Shown: positions 1 to 7,129 of the stretch, piece after piece | Layout: every line of letters begins with the position of its first letter | Numbering within the stretch: position 1 is the first letter of the stretch | Origin: Trueperaceae bacterium | GTDB lineage: Bacteria > Deinococcota > Deinococci > Deinococcales > Trueperaceae | NCBI GenBank assembly: GCA_007130355.1 | Contig: SLSQ01000149.1 | Coordinates: 1-14,694 of the forward strand | Length of the DNA: 14,694 nt | Direction of reading: 5' to 3' | The notes under the pieces: generated by a model | What the model was told of the DNA's origin: nothing | The model's database searches: none | The model's input: only the letters and a program-made list of their open reading frames with translations | Program-made: the position numbers and the translations under genes

Positions 1-2085
1 CGCGTCAGGATCGCCGGGCGGCGCCGTGACGCGCGCGCGGAACCGGCCCCCGTGGCCGGGCGCCACGTTCGCGACGACGGCGTCCCCCGGTTCGAGCGAG
101 GTGTCCCCGTGCGGGAAGAGGGTGCGACCGTCCCGCCGGATCGCGACCACGATGCTCTCGCGCGGGAGGCGCGCGTCGCGCAGGCGCACGCCGGCCAGCG
201 CCGACGTACGTGGGACCGTCACCTCGACGATCTCCTGACCGGTCAGGTCCCGGAGGCGCAGCCGTTCCTGGAGTCGCTCCTGCGACCGTTCCCGCTGCAC
301 CGCCAGGTAGTACGCCCGCGCCAGATCGGCCTGCCGCACCATGCCGAGCGGACGGTCCGGCCGGGCACGATCCACCACCGGCATCCGGCCGATCCCGAGC
401 CGACCCATCCGTTCGAGCACCTCGCTCGCCGGCTCGTCCGGGACCGCCACGTACGGCAAGCGGGTGCAGATCGCCCCGACCGTCTCCGCGAGCGCGCGTC
501 CGTCCCGTCGCGCCGCCTCGAGGTCGGCGAGGGTCACGACCCCGACCATCCGGTCGGGATCGGACCGGTCGGCCACCACGAAGCCGTGATGGTGCGAGGT
601 CGCGAGCGTCTCGGTGAACTCGCGCAGGGTCGCCGTCTCGGTCACGGTCGGCACCTCGCGGTCCATCACCTCCGAGACGCGCACCGACTGCATCAGGTCG
701 ATGTCGCGCGAGCGCAGCAGGCTCAGGCCGCGGCGCGACAGCATCAGCCGGTAGAACGACTCCGGGTGGAGCAGGTCGGCGACGAGCGTCGCGATCACCG
801 CCGAGAGCAGCAGCGGCAGGATCAGGTCGTAGCTCCCCGAGATCTCGAAGATCATCACGATCGAGCTCATCGGTGCCCGCGTCACGCCGGAGAACACCGC
901 CGCCATGCCGACCACGGCGAACGGACCGGTCCGCAGCTCCGGTCCGGGCAGGACCGCGCCCGCCACCGCCGCGAACAGCGCCCCGAACGCAGCCCCGACC
1001 AGCAGGGCCGGCGCGAAGATCCCGCCGGCCCCCCACGAACCGATCGAGGCGCCGGTCGCGAGCATCTTCCCGACCACCAGCAGGGCGAGCAGCAGAGGCG
1101 CGGCGATCTGTTCGTTCAGGATCGCACCGGTCGTGCCGTACCCCCGCCCCCACACCTGCGGCAGGCCGACCGCCAGCACGCCCACCGCCAGGCCGCCCAG
1201 CGCCGGCCGCATCCAAGGGCGCACCTGGAAGCGGTTGAGCAGGTCCTCGCTCCCGACCATCACGCGGATGAAGGCGACGGCCAGCACGGCCGCCAGCACG
1301 CCCAGGAGCAGGTAGTACGGCAGCTCGGCCGGCGTCGCCATGCGGTAGTCGGCCGGGACCGCGAACGCCGGCGCGTCGCCGAGGATCGAGCGCGACACCG
1401 CCGTCGCCGAGACCGCACCGATCACGACCGAGGCGAAGTAGCGCCCCTGGAACTGGCCCAGGATCACCTCGAGCGCGAACAGAACGCCCGCGATCGGGGC
1501 GTTGAAGGTCGCGGCGATGCCGCCGGCGGCGGCGACCGCCACCAGGTTCCGCCGGCGCTCGTCGTTCAGGCGCCACCAGCGCGACAGCGTCGACGCCAGG
1601 GCGGCGCCGAGCTGCACCACCGGACCCTCCGTCCCGAGCGAGCCGCCGCTGCCGACCGAGATCACCGTCGCGATCGGACGCCAGGCGAGCAGCCCCCGCG
1701 AGACGCGGCCGCCGAGGTTCGAGACCGCCACCATCACGTGCGGGATCCCCGAGCCGCGCGCGTCCGGTGCCCAACGCGTGACGATCGGAGCCACCGCCAG
1801 CCCGCCCAGCGCAGGGATCAGGATCGTGGCGAGCACCGCGGCCGGACCGCCGATCCGATCGGAGAGACCGCCGACGAATCGATCGGCCGCGTGCACGGCC
1901 GTGTCGAACGCCACCGCGGCGAGGCCGGCCAGGATGCCGACCACGATCGCCGTGACGACGAGGGAGACGGTCTCCGACGAGGCGCCCCCGAACGCCCCGA
2001 CCCTCCGGGCCCACGACCGCACGAAGGCGGGGACCCGCGCGGGCCGTGCGCCGTCGTGCGTCCGCTCCTCGCCGGGCGTCGCCAC
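1..2085 (-). CDS. CLC chloride channel/antiporter with CBS pair and TrkA-C domain (3' end cut by window)
   Basis: This is a voltage-gated ClC family membrane protein that moves chloride, possibly in exchange for protons. The reading frame is open for 695 codons from GTG at 2085 and leaves the window without a stop, so the C-terminus is missing. The CLC core spans about residues 40-450 and carries GSGIP (111-115), GTEGP with the gating Glu153, GGIFAP (354-359) and a Tyr in SFYR (445) that aligns with the central chloride-coordinating tyrosine. Two CBS motifs follow (about 470-530 and 535-592), then a TrkA-C-like domain (about 617-675, with PHGDTSL). The position of the internal proton glutamate of E. 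coli ClcA is Val207 here. The start is supported by AGGAG five bases upstream, which overlaps the stop of the dipeptidase gene, so the two genes form an operon. The family is certain; channel versus exchanger is not. Confidence 0.93.
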   Translation of the reverse strand, partial: MATPGEERTHDGARPARVPAFVRSWARRVGAFGGASSETVSLVVTAIVVGILAGLAAVAFDTAVHAADRFVGGLSDRIGGPAAVLATILIPALGGLAVAPIVTRWAPDARGSGIPHVMVAVSNLGGRVSRGLLAWRPIATVISVGSGGSLGTEGPVVQLGAALASTLSRWWRLNDERRRNLVAVAAAGGIAATFNAPIAGVLFALEVILGQFQGRYFASVVIGAVSATAVSRSILGDAPAFAVPADYRMATPAELPYYLLLGVLAAVLAVAFIRVMVGSEDLLNRFQVRPWMRPALGGLAVGVLAVGLPQVWGRGYGTTGAILNEQIAAPLLLALLVVGKMLATGASIGSWGAGGIFAPALLVGAAFGALFAAVAGAVLPGPELRTGPFAVVGMAAVFSGVTRAPMSSIVMIFEISGSYDLILPLLLSAVIATLVADLLHPESFYRLMLSRRGLSLLRSRDIDLMQSVRVSEVMDREVPTVTETATLREFTETLATSHHHGFVVADRSDPDRMVGVVTLADLEAARRDGRALAETVGAICTRLPYVAVPDEPASEVLERMGRLGIGRMPVVDRARPDRPLGMVRQADLARAYYLAVQRERSQERLQERLRLRDLTGQEIVEVTVPRTSALAGVRLRDARLPRESIVVAIRRDGRTLFPHGDTSLEPGDAVVANVAPGHGGRFRARVTAPPGDPDA

Positions 2086-2093
2086 GGCCGCTC

Positions 2094-3122
2094 CTAGGCG
2101 TCGCCCTGCACGCGGCGCAGCAGCGCCGTCCAGTTCTCGTACGCCACTTTGCGGAGCGTCCCCTCGTCCCACCCGTGCGCCCGCAACGCGTCCAGGAGCC
2201 GGGGGAGGCCGGCGGCGTCGCCGACGGAGTCCACCACCGTCGCCCCGTCGAAGTCGCTGCCGAATCCGACCCGGTCCTCGCCGAGGCGGGCGACGAGCCG
2301 GTCGAGGTGCCGGACCAGCGTCTCGAGCGGCGTGTCCGGCTCGTTCAGGCCGTCCTCGCGCACGAACGCCGCGGCGAAGTTCAGGCCGACCAGACCGTCC
2401 CGCTCGGCCAAGGCGTCGAGCTGGGCGTCGGTCAGGTTGCGCGGACTGGGACAGAGGGCGTGGCAGGCCGAGTGGCTGGCGACGAACGGTCGCTCGCTCC
2501 GCTCGGCGATCTCCCAGAACCCGGCCTCGTTCAGGTGCGAGACGTCGAGCACGATCCGCAGGCGGTCGCAGGCGCGGACCAGCTCGCGCCCGGGTTCGGT
2601 CAGGCCGGGACCGCTGTCCGGCGGGCCGGGGAAGGTGAACGGAACGCCGTGCGCGTACCGGTTCGGACGGCTCCAGACCGGACCGAGCGCGCGCACGCCG
2701 AGGGCGTGCAGCACGTCGAGCAGGTCGAGATCGACGAGCGCTTCGGCCCCCTCGAGCGCCAGGACCGCCGCCGGAACGCCGTCGGCCCGGGCGGCGTCGA
2801 CCGCGTCGGCGTCGGTGCAGAGCCGCAGCTCGCCGCGCGCGTCCAGGCGCCGCGCCAGGGCGATCATGCGCAGCGTCGCCTCCAGCGCGGGCGGCCCGTC
2901 GATCGGCCCGATCGGCGCGGCTTCCGCACGCGAGCGGGGCCGTGGGCGCGGCGCGCTTCGGGGGTCGGCGACGTACATCGCGAACAGGCCGCCGGCCCAA
3001 CCGCCCTCGCGCGCCCGCTCCGCGTCCAGGTGCCCGGCGTCGGTCCGACGGCCGAACGGGCGGTCCGGGTCGCGCAGCAGGGCCGAAAGGGTGTCGACGT
3101 GGCCATCGAAGACGGGGATCAT
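2094..3122 (-). CDS. membrane dipeptidase, peptidase family M19
   Basis: This is a zinc-dependent renal-dipeptidase-like (M19) amidohydrolase-fold enzyme that hydrolyses dipeptides; the substrate in this organism is unknown. The protein has 342 residues, usual for bacterial members. The metal ligands expected for the family are visible: DGHVD at 6-10 (His8, Asp10), Glu124 in ALEGAEAL, His196 in DVSHLN, His217 in SHSAC and Asp290 in GFGSDFDG. There is no signal peptide, so it is probably cytoplasmic despite the family name. The start is ATG at 3122, where the conserved N-terminal metal motif begins almost at once. The frame stays open much further upstream, but that extension lies antisense to the MFS and later genes and is not protein-like. 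No Shine-Dalgarno is seen; a TAGCCT box lies 7 bases upstream. The CLC gene follows 8 bases after the stop, and the MFS operon diverges from it. Confidence 0.93.
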   Translation of the reverse strand: MIPVFDGHVDTLSALLRDPDRPFGRRTDAGHLDAERAREGGWAGGLFAMYVADPRSAPRPRPRSRAEAAPIGPIDGPPALEATLRMIALARRLDARGELRLCTDADAVDAARADGVPAAVLALEGAEALVDLDLLDVLHALGVRALGPVWSRPNRYAHGVPFTFPGPPDSGPGLTEPGRELVRACDRLRIVLDVSHLNEAGFWEIAERSERPFVASHSACHALCPSPRNLTDAQLDALAERDGLVGLNFAAAFVREDGLNEPDTPLETLVRHLDRLVARLGEDRVGFGSDFDGATVVDSVGDAAGLPRLLDALRAHGWDEGTLRKVAYENWTALLRRVQGDA

Positions 3123-3129
3123 GAGCGAC

Positions 3130-3135
3130 AGGCTA
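3130..3135 (-). promoter_or_regulatory. -10 box (TAGCCT) of the dipeptidase-CLC operon, leaderless type
   Basis: On the minus strand TAGCCT ends 7 bases before the ATG at 3122. This matches the TANNNT pattern of promoters that make leaderless mRNAs, and the start has no Shine-Dalgarno. I cannot see a convincing -35 hexamer. Confidence 0.5.
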
Positions 3136-3181
3136 CCGCGAGGGACCGCGCCCGCCGCCCGCGGGGTGCGCGAACCGGTCG

Positions 3182-3200
3182 CGCCGCGGCCCGCGCGGCG
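3182..3200. promoter_or_regulatory. inverted repeat (7-bp arms, 5-bp spacer) just upstream of the MFS -10 box
   Basis: CGCCGCG (3182-3188) and CGCGGCG (3194-3200) are perfect inverted copies separated by five bases. The second arm ends one base before the TACCGT box, so the repeat occupies the -35/-10 spacer zone of the divergent region, where a repressor could bind. In DNA this GC-rich such a repeat may also arise by chance. Confidence 0.25.
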
Positions 3201-3201
3201 G

Positions 3202-3207
3202 TACCGT
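3202..3207 (+). promoter_or_regulatory. -10 box (TACCGT) of the MFS-VWA-ABC operon, leaderless type
   Basis: TACCGT ends 5 bases before the GTG at 3213, with no Shine-Dalgarno between. The spacing is that of a leaderless start. It helps to choose GTG 3213 as the first codon. No clear -35 hexamer is visible. Confidence 0.5.
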
Positions 3208-3212
3208 TGCGC

Positions 3213-4472
3213 GTGCCCGAAGCGACCCCTCCCGCCGTCCGTGCCTCCGGGCGCATCACCTGGGCCCTGTTCGCCGCCCATGCGCTCGGTTCCGCGGGCG
3301 TCATCGTCACCGCCACCGTCGCCGCCATCGTGGGCGCGGAACTGTCCGGTCGCGACGCGCTCGCCGGCGTGCCGCTCGCGGCCGCGCAGATCGGCGGCGC
3401 CGGCGCCGCGCTCCTCGCCGGCCTTTGGACCGAACGGTTCGGGCGCCGCCGGGGCCTGACCGCCGTCGCCGCACTCGGAGCGGCGGGCATGACGGCCGCC
3501 GCGGTCGCCGCGGCGACCGGCGCCTTCGCCCTGCTCGCGATCGGGCTGCTCCTCTCGGGCGCCGCCGGCGCCGCCGTCAAGTTCGCGCGCTTCACCGCCG
3601 CCGAAATTCACGGTCGGGATCGCCGCGGCCGGGCGGTCGCCACGGTCGTCATGGGGGGCACGGTCGGCTCGGTGCTCGGCCCGGTCCTGGTCGCGCCGAG
3701 CGGAGCGGTCGCCGTCGCCTTCGGTCTGCCCGAGTTGGCCGGGCCGTACCTGGCGGCGGTCGCGCTGTTCTCGGCGACGGCCACCGTGTTCTTCGCCTTC
3801 CTGAGGCCCGAACCCCGGGATCTGGCGGAGGCGTGGGACGCCGTCGAGCGGCGCGACTCCGCCGCGGCCGGCGTGGCTCCGGAGTCGACCCGACCGCTCC
3901 CGGAGCTGCTGCGCGACCCGGGCGTGGTGACGGCGATGGCGACGCTGGTGCTCGCGCAGGCGGTGATGGTGATGGTGATGGGGATCACCTCGCTCCACAT
4001 GCACGCGCATCACCACGCCCTCGGAGCGATCTCGGTGGTGTTCGCTGCGCACACGCTCGGGATGTACGCCTTCTCGGTCGTGTCCGGCATCGCGACCGAT
4101 CGCCATGGCCGCCGCCCGGTCCTGCTGTTCGGCGGGGCGATCCTGCTCGTCTCCTGCCTGGCGGCGCCGCTCTCGCCCGCCTTCGTGCCGCTCTTCGTCG
4201 CGCTGTTCCTGCTCGGCGTCGGGTGGAACCTCTGCTACGTCGCCGGATCGGCCTGGCTGACCGACCGCCTGCGGACCGCCGAGAAGGCCCGCACGCAGGG
4301 GGTCAACGACCTGTTCATGGGCTCGGTCTCCGCCGCATCGAGCCTCGGCGGGGGCGTGGTGTTCGCCGCCTTCGGCTACGGTCCGATGGCGCTCGCCGGC
4401 GCGGTCGGCTCGGCGGCGTTGATCGTGCTGGTGCTCCGGCACGCCCGGATCGAACGGACGGCGCCGGCGTGA
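3213..4472 (+). CDS. MFS transporter with histidine-rich segment
   Basis: This is a major facilitator superfamily membrane protein of 419 residues, a normal 12-helix size; its substrate is unknown. The N-terminal half has alternating hydrophobic helices from about residue 15. The cytoplasmic motif A appears twice, as WTERFGRRRG (72-81) between helices 2 and 3 and as ATDRHGRRP (294-302) in the second half, which marks the internal duplication. A charged loop (about 198-235) joins the halves. Residues 262-268 read HMHAHHH, just after the seventh helix; such a cluster could bind a metal or proton, but this is inference. GTG 3213 was chosen because the hydrophobic part begins soon after it and a TACCGT box lies 5 bases upstream; TTG 3207 is in frame but overlaps that box. 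The stop overlaps the start of the VWA gene by four bases (GTGA), so the two are probably coupled. Confidence 0.9.
   Translation: MPEATPPAVRASGRITWALFAAHALGSAGVIVTATVAAIVGAELSGRDALAGVPLAAAQIGGAGAALLAGLWTERFGRRRGLTAVAALGAAGMTAAAVAAATGAFALLAIGLLLSGAAGAAVKFARFTAAEIHGRDRRGRAVATVVMGGTVGSVLGPVLVAPSGAVAVAFGLPELAGPYLAAVALFSATATVFFAFLRPEPRDLAEAWDAVERRDSAAAGVAPESTRPLPELLRDPGVVTAMATLVLAQAVMVMVMGITSLHMHAHHHALGAISVVFAAHTLGMYAFSVVSGIATDRHGRRPVLLFGGAILLVSCLAAPLSPAFVPLFVALFLLGVGWNLCYVAGSAWLTDRLRTAEKARTQGVNDLFMGSVSAASSLGGGVVFAAFGYGPMALAGAVGSAALIVLVLRHARIERTAPA
3963..3980 (+). repeat. three tandem GTGATG hexamers within the MFS gene
   Basis: GTGATG is repeated three times and encodes VMVMVM (residues 251-256) in the seventh helix. 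Gain or loss of a unit would keep the frame and change helix length by two residues. Confidence 0.6.
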
Positions 4473-5140
4473 GCGGGTCCGAGCACGACGCGCCCGAGGT
4501 TCCGGTCCGCCCGGTCCGGACGCCGGAGACGACGGCTCTGCATCACGTGCGTCGTGCGCTGCTGCCGCGGCGGCGGCACCTGCTCGGCGTCTCCTGGCTG
4601 ATCCTCGATCGTTCGACCAGCATGGGCGACCCCGGCAAGATGGAGGCCCTTCGGGAGGGAGCGTGGCGGTACTTCGTGCAGGCGGTGCGTCGTTCGCACG
4701 CGGTCGGCGCCGTCGCCTTCGGCGACGACGCCCGCATCCTCTGCGGCGCGGGGATCGACGCGCACCGTTTCCGGGAGCGCCTCGCCGGGCTGCGTCCGTT
4801 CGGCCGGACCCGGATGGAGGCGGGCCTCCGGCTGACCGCGGCCCGGCTCCGCGCCCGACGCGGGACGCGGACCGCGCTGCTCCTGACCGACGGCGTTCCG
4901 GACGATCCGGAGGCGGCTCTGAGGGAGGCAGCGACGTTGCGTGCGCTGGGCGTGCGCCTCGTCGCGGTCGGGACCGGCGACGCCGACGCGGCGTTCCTGC
5001 GGGCCCTGGCCGGCGGCGCGCCCGGGCTGGTCCGGACGGTGCCGCGGCAGCGCCTCGTCGGCGCCCTCGAGCAGGCAGGAGCGGCGCTCGGCCCTGCTCC
5101 GCTCCCTTCGGTGCCCCGGTCCGGGCGGGGGACGCGATGA
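4469..5140 (+). CDS. von Willebrand factor type A (VWA) domain protein
   Basis: This protein of 223 residues is essentially a single VWA domain. The metal-ion-dependent adhesion site looks complete: DRSTS (Asp47, Ser49, Ser51), Thr114 in GRTRMEAG and Asp141 in LLTDGVPDD, so it should bind a divalent cation and a protein partner. There is no signal peptide or membrane helix, so a cytoplasmic role is likely, as for the VWA subunits that work with AAA ATPases or chelatases. No such ATPase is present in this window. The N-terminal 40 residues are basic and proline-rich. GTG 4469 overlaps the MFS stop (GTGA), and the stop overlaps the ATG of the ABC ATPase (ATGA), so it is embedded in the transporter operon. 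Its partner could be one of the two transporters, but this is inference. Confidence 0.88.
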   Translation: MSGSEHDAPEVPVRPVRTPETTALHHVRRALLPRRRHLLGVSWLILDRSTSMGDPGKMEALREGAWRYFVQAVRRSHAVGAVAFGDDARILCGAGIDAHRFRERLAGLRPFGRTRMEAGLRLTAARLRARRGTRTALLLTDGVPDDPEAALREAATLRALGVRLVAVGTGDADAAFLRALAGGAPGLVRTVPRQRLVGALEQAGAALGPAPLPSVPRSGRGTR

Positions 5141-6081
5141 CCTCTGCGGCGACCGCGGACGTCCCGGTGGCGCAGGCCCGCGGACTCTCGAAACGGTACG
5201 GGGGGTTCGTCGCCGTCGACGCCATCGACTTCGAGGTCCGACCCGGCGAGGTGCTCGGGATGCTCGGGCCGAACGGGGCCGGGAAGTCGACGACGATGCG
5301 CATGATGTACCAGGTGACGCCCCCCAGCTCCGGCGAGCTGACCCTGTTCGGGATGCGGAGCGGTCGGGACGCGCGCCGCATCAAGGCGCGGCTCGGGGTG
5401 GTGCCGCAGATCGACAACCTGGACGAGGACCTCTCGGTCCGGGACAACCTGCGGATCCACGCCCGCTACCACGGCCTCGGCCCGACGGAGGCGGCGGAGC
5501 GGAGCGACGCGCTGCTCGCGTTCGTGGGCCTGGAGGCGAAGGCACGCCAGCAGGTCCGGTCCCTCTCCGGCGGGATGAAGCGGCGGCTCACGCTGGCCCG
5601 CGGCCTGGTGTCCGACCCGGACCTGGTGATCCTCGACGAACCGACCACCGGACTCGATCCGCAGGTACGCCTGGCGCTCTGGGACAAGCTCGAGGCGTTG
5701 CGGACGGCCGGCGCCACGCTGATGCTGAGCACGCACTACATGGACGAGGCGGAACGCCTCTGCGACCGGTTGCTGATCATGGACGCCGGCCGGGTGGTGG
5801 CGGCCGGCACGCCGCGCGGCCTGATCGCCGAACGGCTCGATCCGTACGTGATCGAGGGTCGCCTGAAGGGCGGGGACGACGGTCCGTACCGGCGCCTCGC
5901 CGACGCGGTCGGCGCCACGGCGCAGCGGTCGGGGGACCGCCTGAGCGTGTTCGTGCCCGACGGACGGGCGGCGCTCGAGCGCCTGCTGGGCGACGGCGTC
6001 GATCCGGACCGGGCGTTCGTCCGCCCCTCGAACCTCGAAGACCTGTTCCTGGCCCTGACCGGGCGGGAGTTGCGGGAGTGA
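5137..6081 (+). CDS. ABC-2 exporter ATP-binding protein (NodI/DrrA/CcmA type)
   Basis: This is the ATPase subunit of an ABC-2 type exporter; it hydrolyses ATP to drive the adjacent permease. In 314 residues all nucleotide-binding motifs are intact: Walker A GPNGAGKST (44-52), Q-loop Gln91, signature LSGGMKRR (143-150), Walker B with catalytic Glu in VILDEPT (164-170), D-loop GLDP (172-175) and switch His200. The C-terminal extension after about residue 225 (GTPRGLIAERL onward) and the ending NLEDLFLALTGREL are typical of the NodI/DrrA group, which export lipo-oligosaccharides, drugs or other amphipathic molecules. The cargo here cannot be named. ATG 5137 overlaps the VWA stop by four bases and is preceded by a GGGGG stretch that may serve as a ribosome site. 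The permease starts four bases after its stop. Confidence 0.95.
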   Translation: MTSAATADVPVAQARGLSKRYGGFVAVDAIDFEVRPGEVLGMLGPNGAGKSTTMRMMYQVTPPSSGELTLFGMRSGRDARRIKARLGVVPQIDNLDEDLSVRDNLRIHARYHGLGPTEAAERSDALLAFVGLEAKARQQVRSLSGGMKRRLTLARGLVSDPDLVILDEPTTGLDPQVRLALWDKLEALRTAGATLMLSTHYMDEAERLCDRLLIMDAGRVVAAGTPRGLIAERLDPYVIEGRLKGGDDGPYRRLADAVGATAQRSGDRLSVFVPDGRAALERLLGDGVDPDRAFVRPSNLEDLFLALTGRELRE

Positions 6082-6085
6082 CGCG

Positions 6086-6853
6086 ATGATCGATCCGGCG
6101 AGCGTGGGACGGGTCTGGCTCCGGAACGCCTGGGTGTTCCGAGGACGCTGGCACTACGGGATCCTTCCGAACTTCTTCGAGCCGGTCTTCTACCTGCTCG
6201 GCATGGGCCTCGGACTCGGGTACTACGTCAGTACCGGCGGCGCCTTCGGAGGCGACTACCTCACGTACATCGCGCCCGGCCTGGTGGCGGCCTCCGCGAT
6301 GAACGGAGCCTCGTTCGAGACCACCTACAACGTCTTCGTCAAGCTGCACTTCGGCCGCATCTACGACGCCACGATCGCGACGCCGGTCGGCATCCAGGAC
6401 GTCACCGTGGGCGAGGCGTCGTGGGCGGTGACGCGGGCCACGATCTACGGCGGGACCTTCCTGATCGTGACGCTCTTCTTCGGCGTGGCGGTCGGCTGGC
6501 ACCTGATCCCCGCCCTGCTCGCGATCGTGCTGATCGGCTTCGCCTTCGCGGCGCTCGGGCTGGCGTTCACCTCGGTGGTGCCGACGATCGATCTGTTCTC
6601 GTACTACTTCACGCTGTTCCTGACCCCCTCGTTCCTGTTCAGCGACATCTTCTTCCCGGTCGCCGAACGGTTCCCGCCGGCCGCGGCCGCGATCGCCGAG
6701 TTCACGCCCCTCTACCGGAGCGTGCAGCTGATGCGGGGCGTGCTGACCGAAGGGGGAGGTCCGGTGGCGGGCGACGTCGCCTACCTACTCCTGTTCGGGA
6801 CGGCGCTGCTCGCCTTCGCCGTCTGGCGGATGCGGGTCCGCATGGTGGTCTGA
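6086..6853 (+). CDS. ABC-2 type permease (NodJ/DrrB type)
   Basis: This is the membrane subunit pairing with the ATPase encoded just upstream. The 255-residue length and six predicted helices (about 28-50, 58-76, 117-138, 140-162, 168-190 and 230-247) fit the ABC-2 permease family. The LFSDIFFPV segment (184-192), before a re-entrant-looking stretch ending in FTPLYRSVQLMRG, is characteristic of NodJ/DrrB-like permeases. ATG 6086 is preceded by GGGAG at a workable distance within the end of the ATPase gene. It is the last gene of the MFS-VWA-ABC operon. Its final 69 bases are overlapped on the opposite strand by the end of a small reading frame, and no intrinsic terminator is visible after the stop. 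The transported compound is unknown. Confidence 0.93.
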   Translation: MIDPASVGRVWLRNAWVFRGRWHYGILPNFFEPVFYLLGMGLGLGYYVSTGGAFGGDYLTYIAPGLVAASAMNGASFETTYNVFVKLHFGRIYDATIATPVGIQDVTVGEASWAVTRATIYGGTFLIVTLFFGVAVGWHLIPALLAIVLIGFAFAALGLAFTSVVPTIDLFSYYFTLFLTPSFLFSDIFFPVAERFPPAAAAIAEFTPLYRSVQLMRGVLTEGGGPVAGDVAYLLLFGTALLAFAVWRMRVRMVV

Positions 6854-7117
6854 CGCGACGCCGAACAGGCGGACCTCGTCGACGCCCGGGGCGAGCGACG
6901 CCAGCGGAACGGTCCGGCCCTCCTCGGCGGGACGGCCCGAGAACCGGTGCTCGTCGGCGCGACGGCGCTCGTACCGTTCGATCCGGACCAGGCCGGGGCC
7001 GACGCGCGTCACCCGTACCCGCACGACCGTACCGGCGTCGGTGGTCCGCTCGAGCCAGCGCGTCGGCTCGAAGAGCGGGTCCTGGAAGGCGGTCGTCGGG
7101 ACGGAAGCGTCGGGCAC
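6785..7117 (-). CDS. small hypothetical protein (110 aa)
   Basis: I do not recognise this protein. It starts with GTG at 7117, 12 bases after the stop of the HD-GYP gene, so it is probably the second gene of that operon. Codons up to about residue 88 have the strong G/C third-position bias of real genes here, and the middle (about 27-50) alternates Val/Arg as in beta strands (VVRVRVTRV, LVRIERYERR). The last 23 codons lie antisense to the end of the ABC permease gene, have a different composition (DHHADPHPP) and may not be conserved. There is no signal peptide or membrane helix. No Shine-Dalgarno is seen. It could be a short adaptor for the phosphodiesterase, but there is no direct evidence for a function. 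Confidence 0.55.
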   Translation of the reverse strand: MPDASVPTTAFQDPLFEPTRWLERTTDAGTVVRVRVTRVGPGLVRIERYERRRADEHRFSGRPAEEGRTVPLASLAPGVDEVRLFGVASDHHADPHPPDGEGEQRRPEQE

Positions 7118-7129
7118 CGTTCGTGAGGG

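Noticed and set aside
5..2014. Minus- and plus-strand open frames of about 670-680 codons across the first 2 kb
   Set aside because: Both are Arg/Gly/Pro-rich shadows of the CLC gene, whose own frame has no stop inside the window.
2046..3212. Plus-strand frame that would extend the MFS protein by 389 residues at its N-terminus
   Set aside because: It is antisense to the dipeptidase and not hydrophobic or domain-like. The MFS fold begins soon after GTG 3213.
3123..5447. Minus-strand frame continuing upstream of the dipeptidase, up to 1117 codons in total
   Set aside because: The extension is low-complexity Arg/Gly/Ala sequence antisense to MFS, VWA and ABC genes. Only the part from ATG 3122 has M19 motifs.
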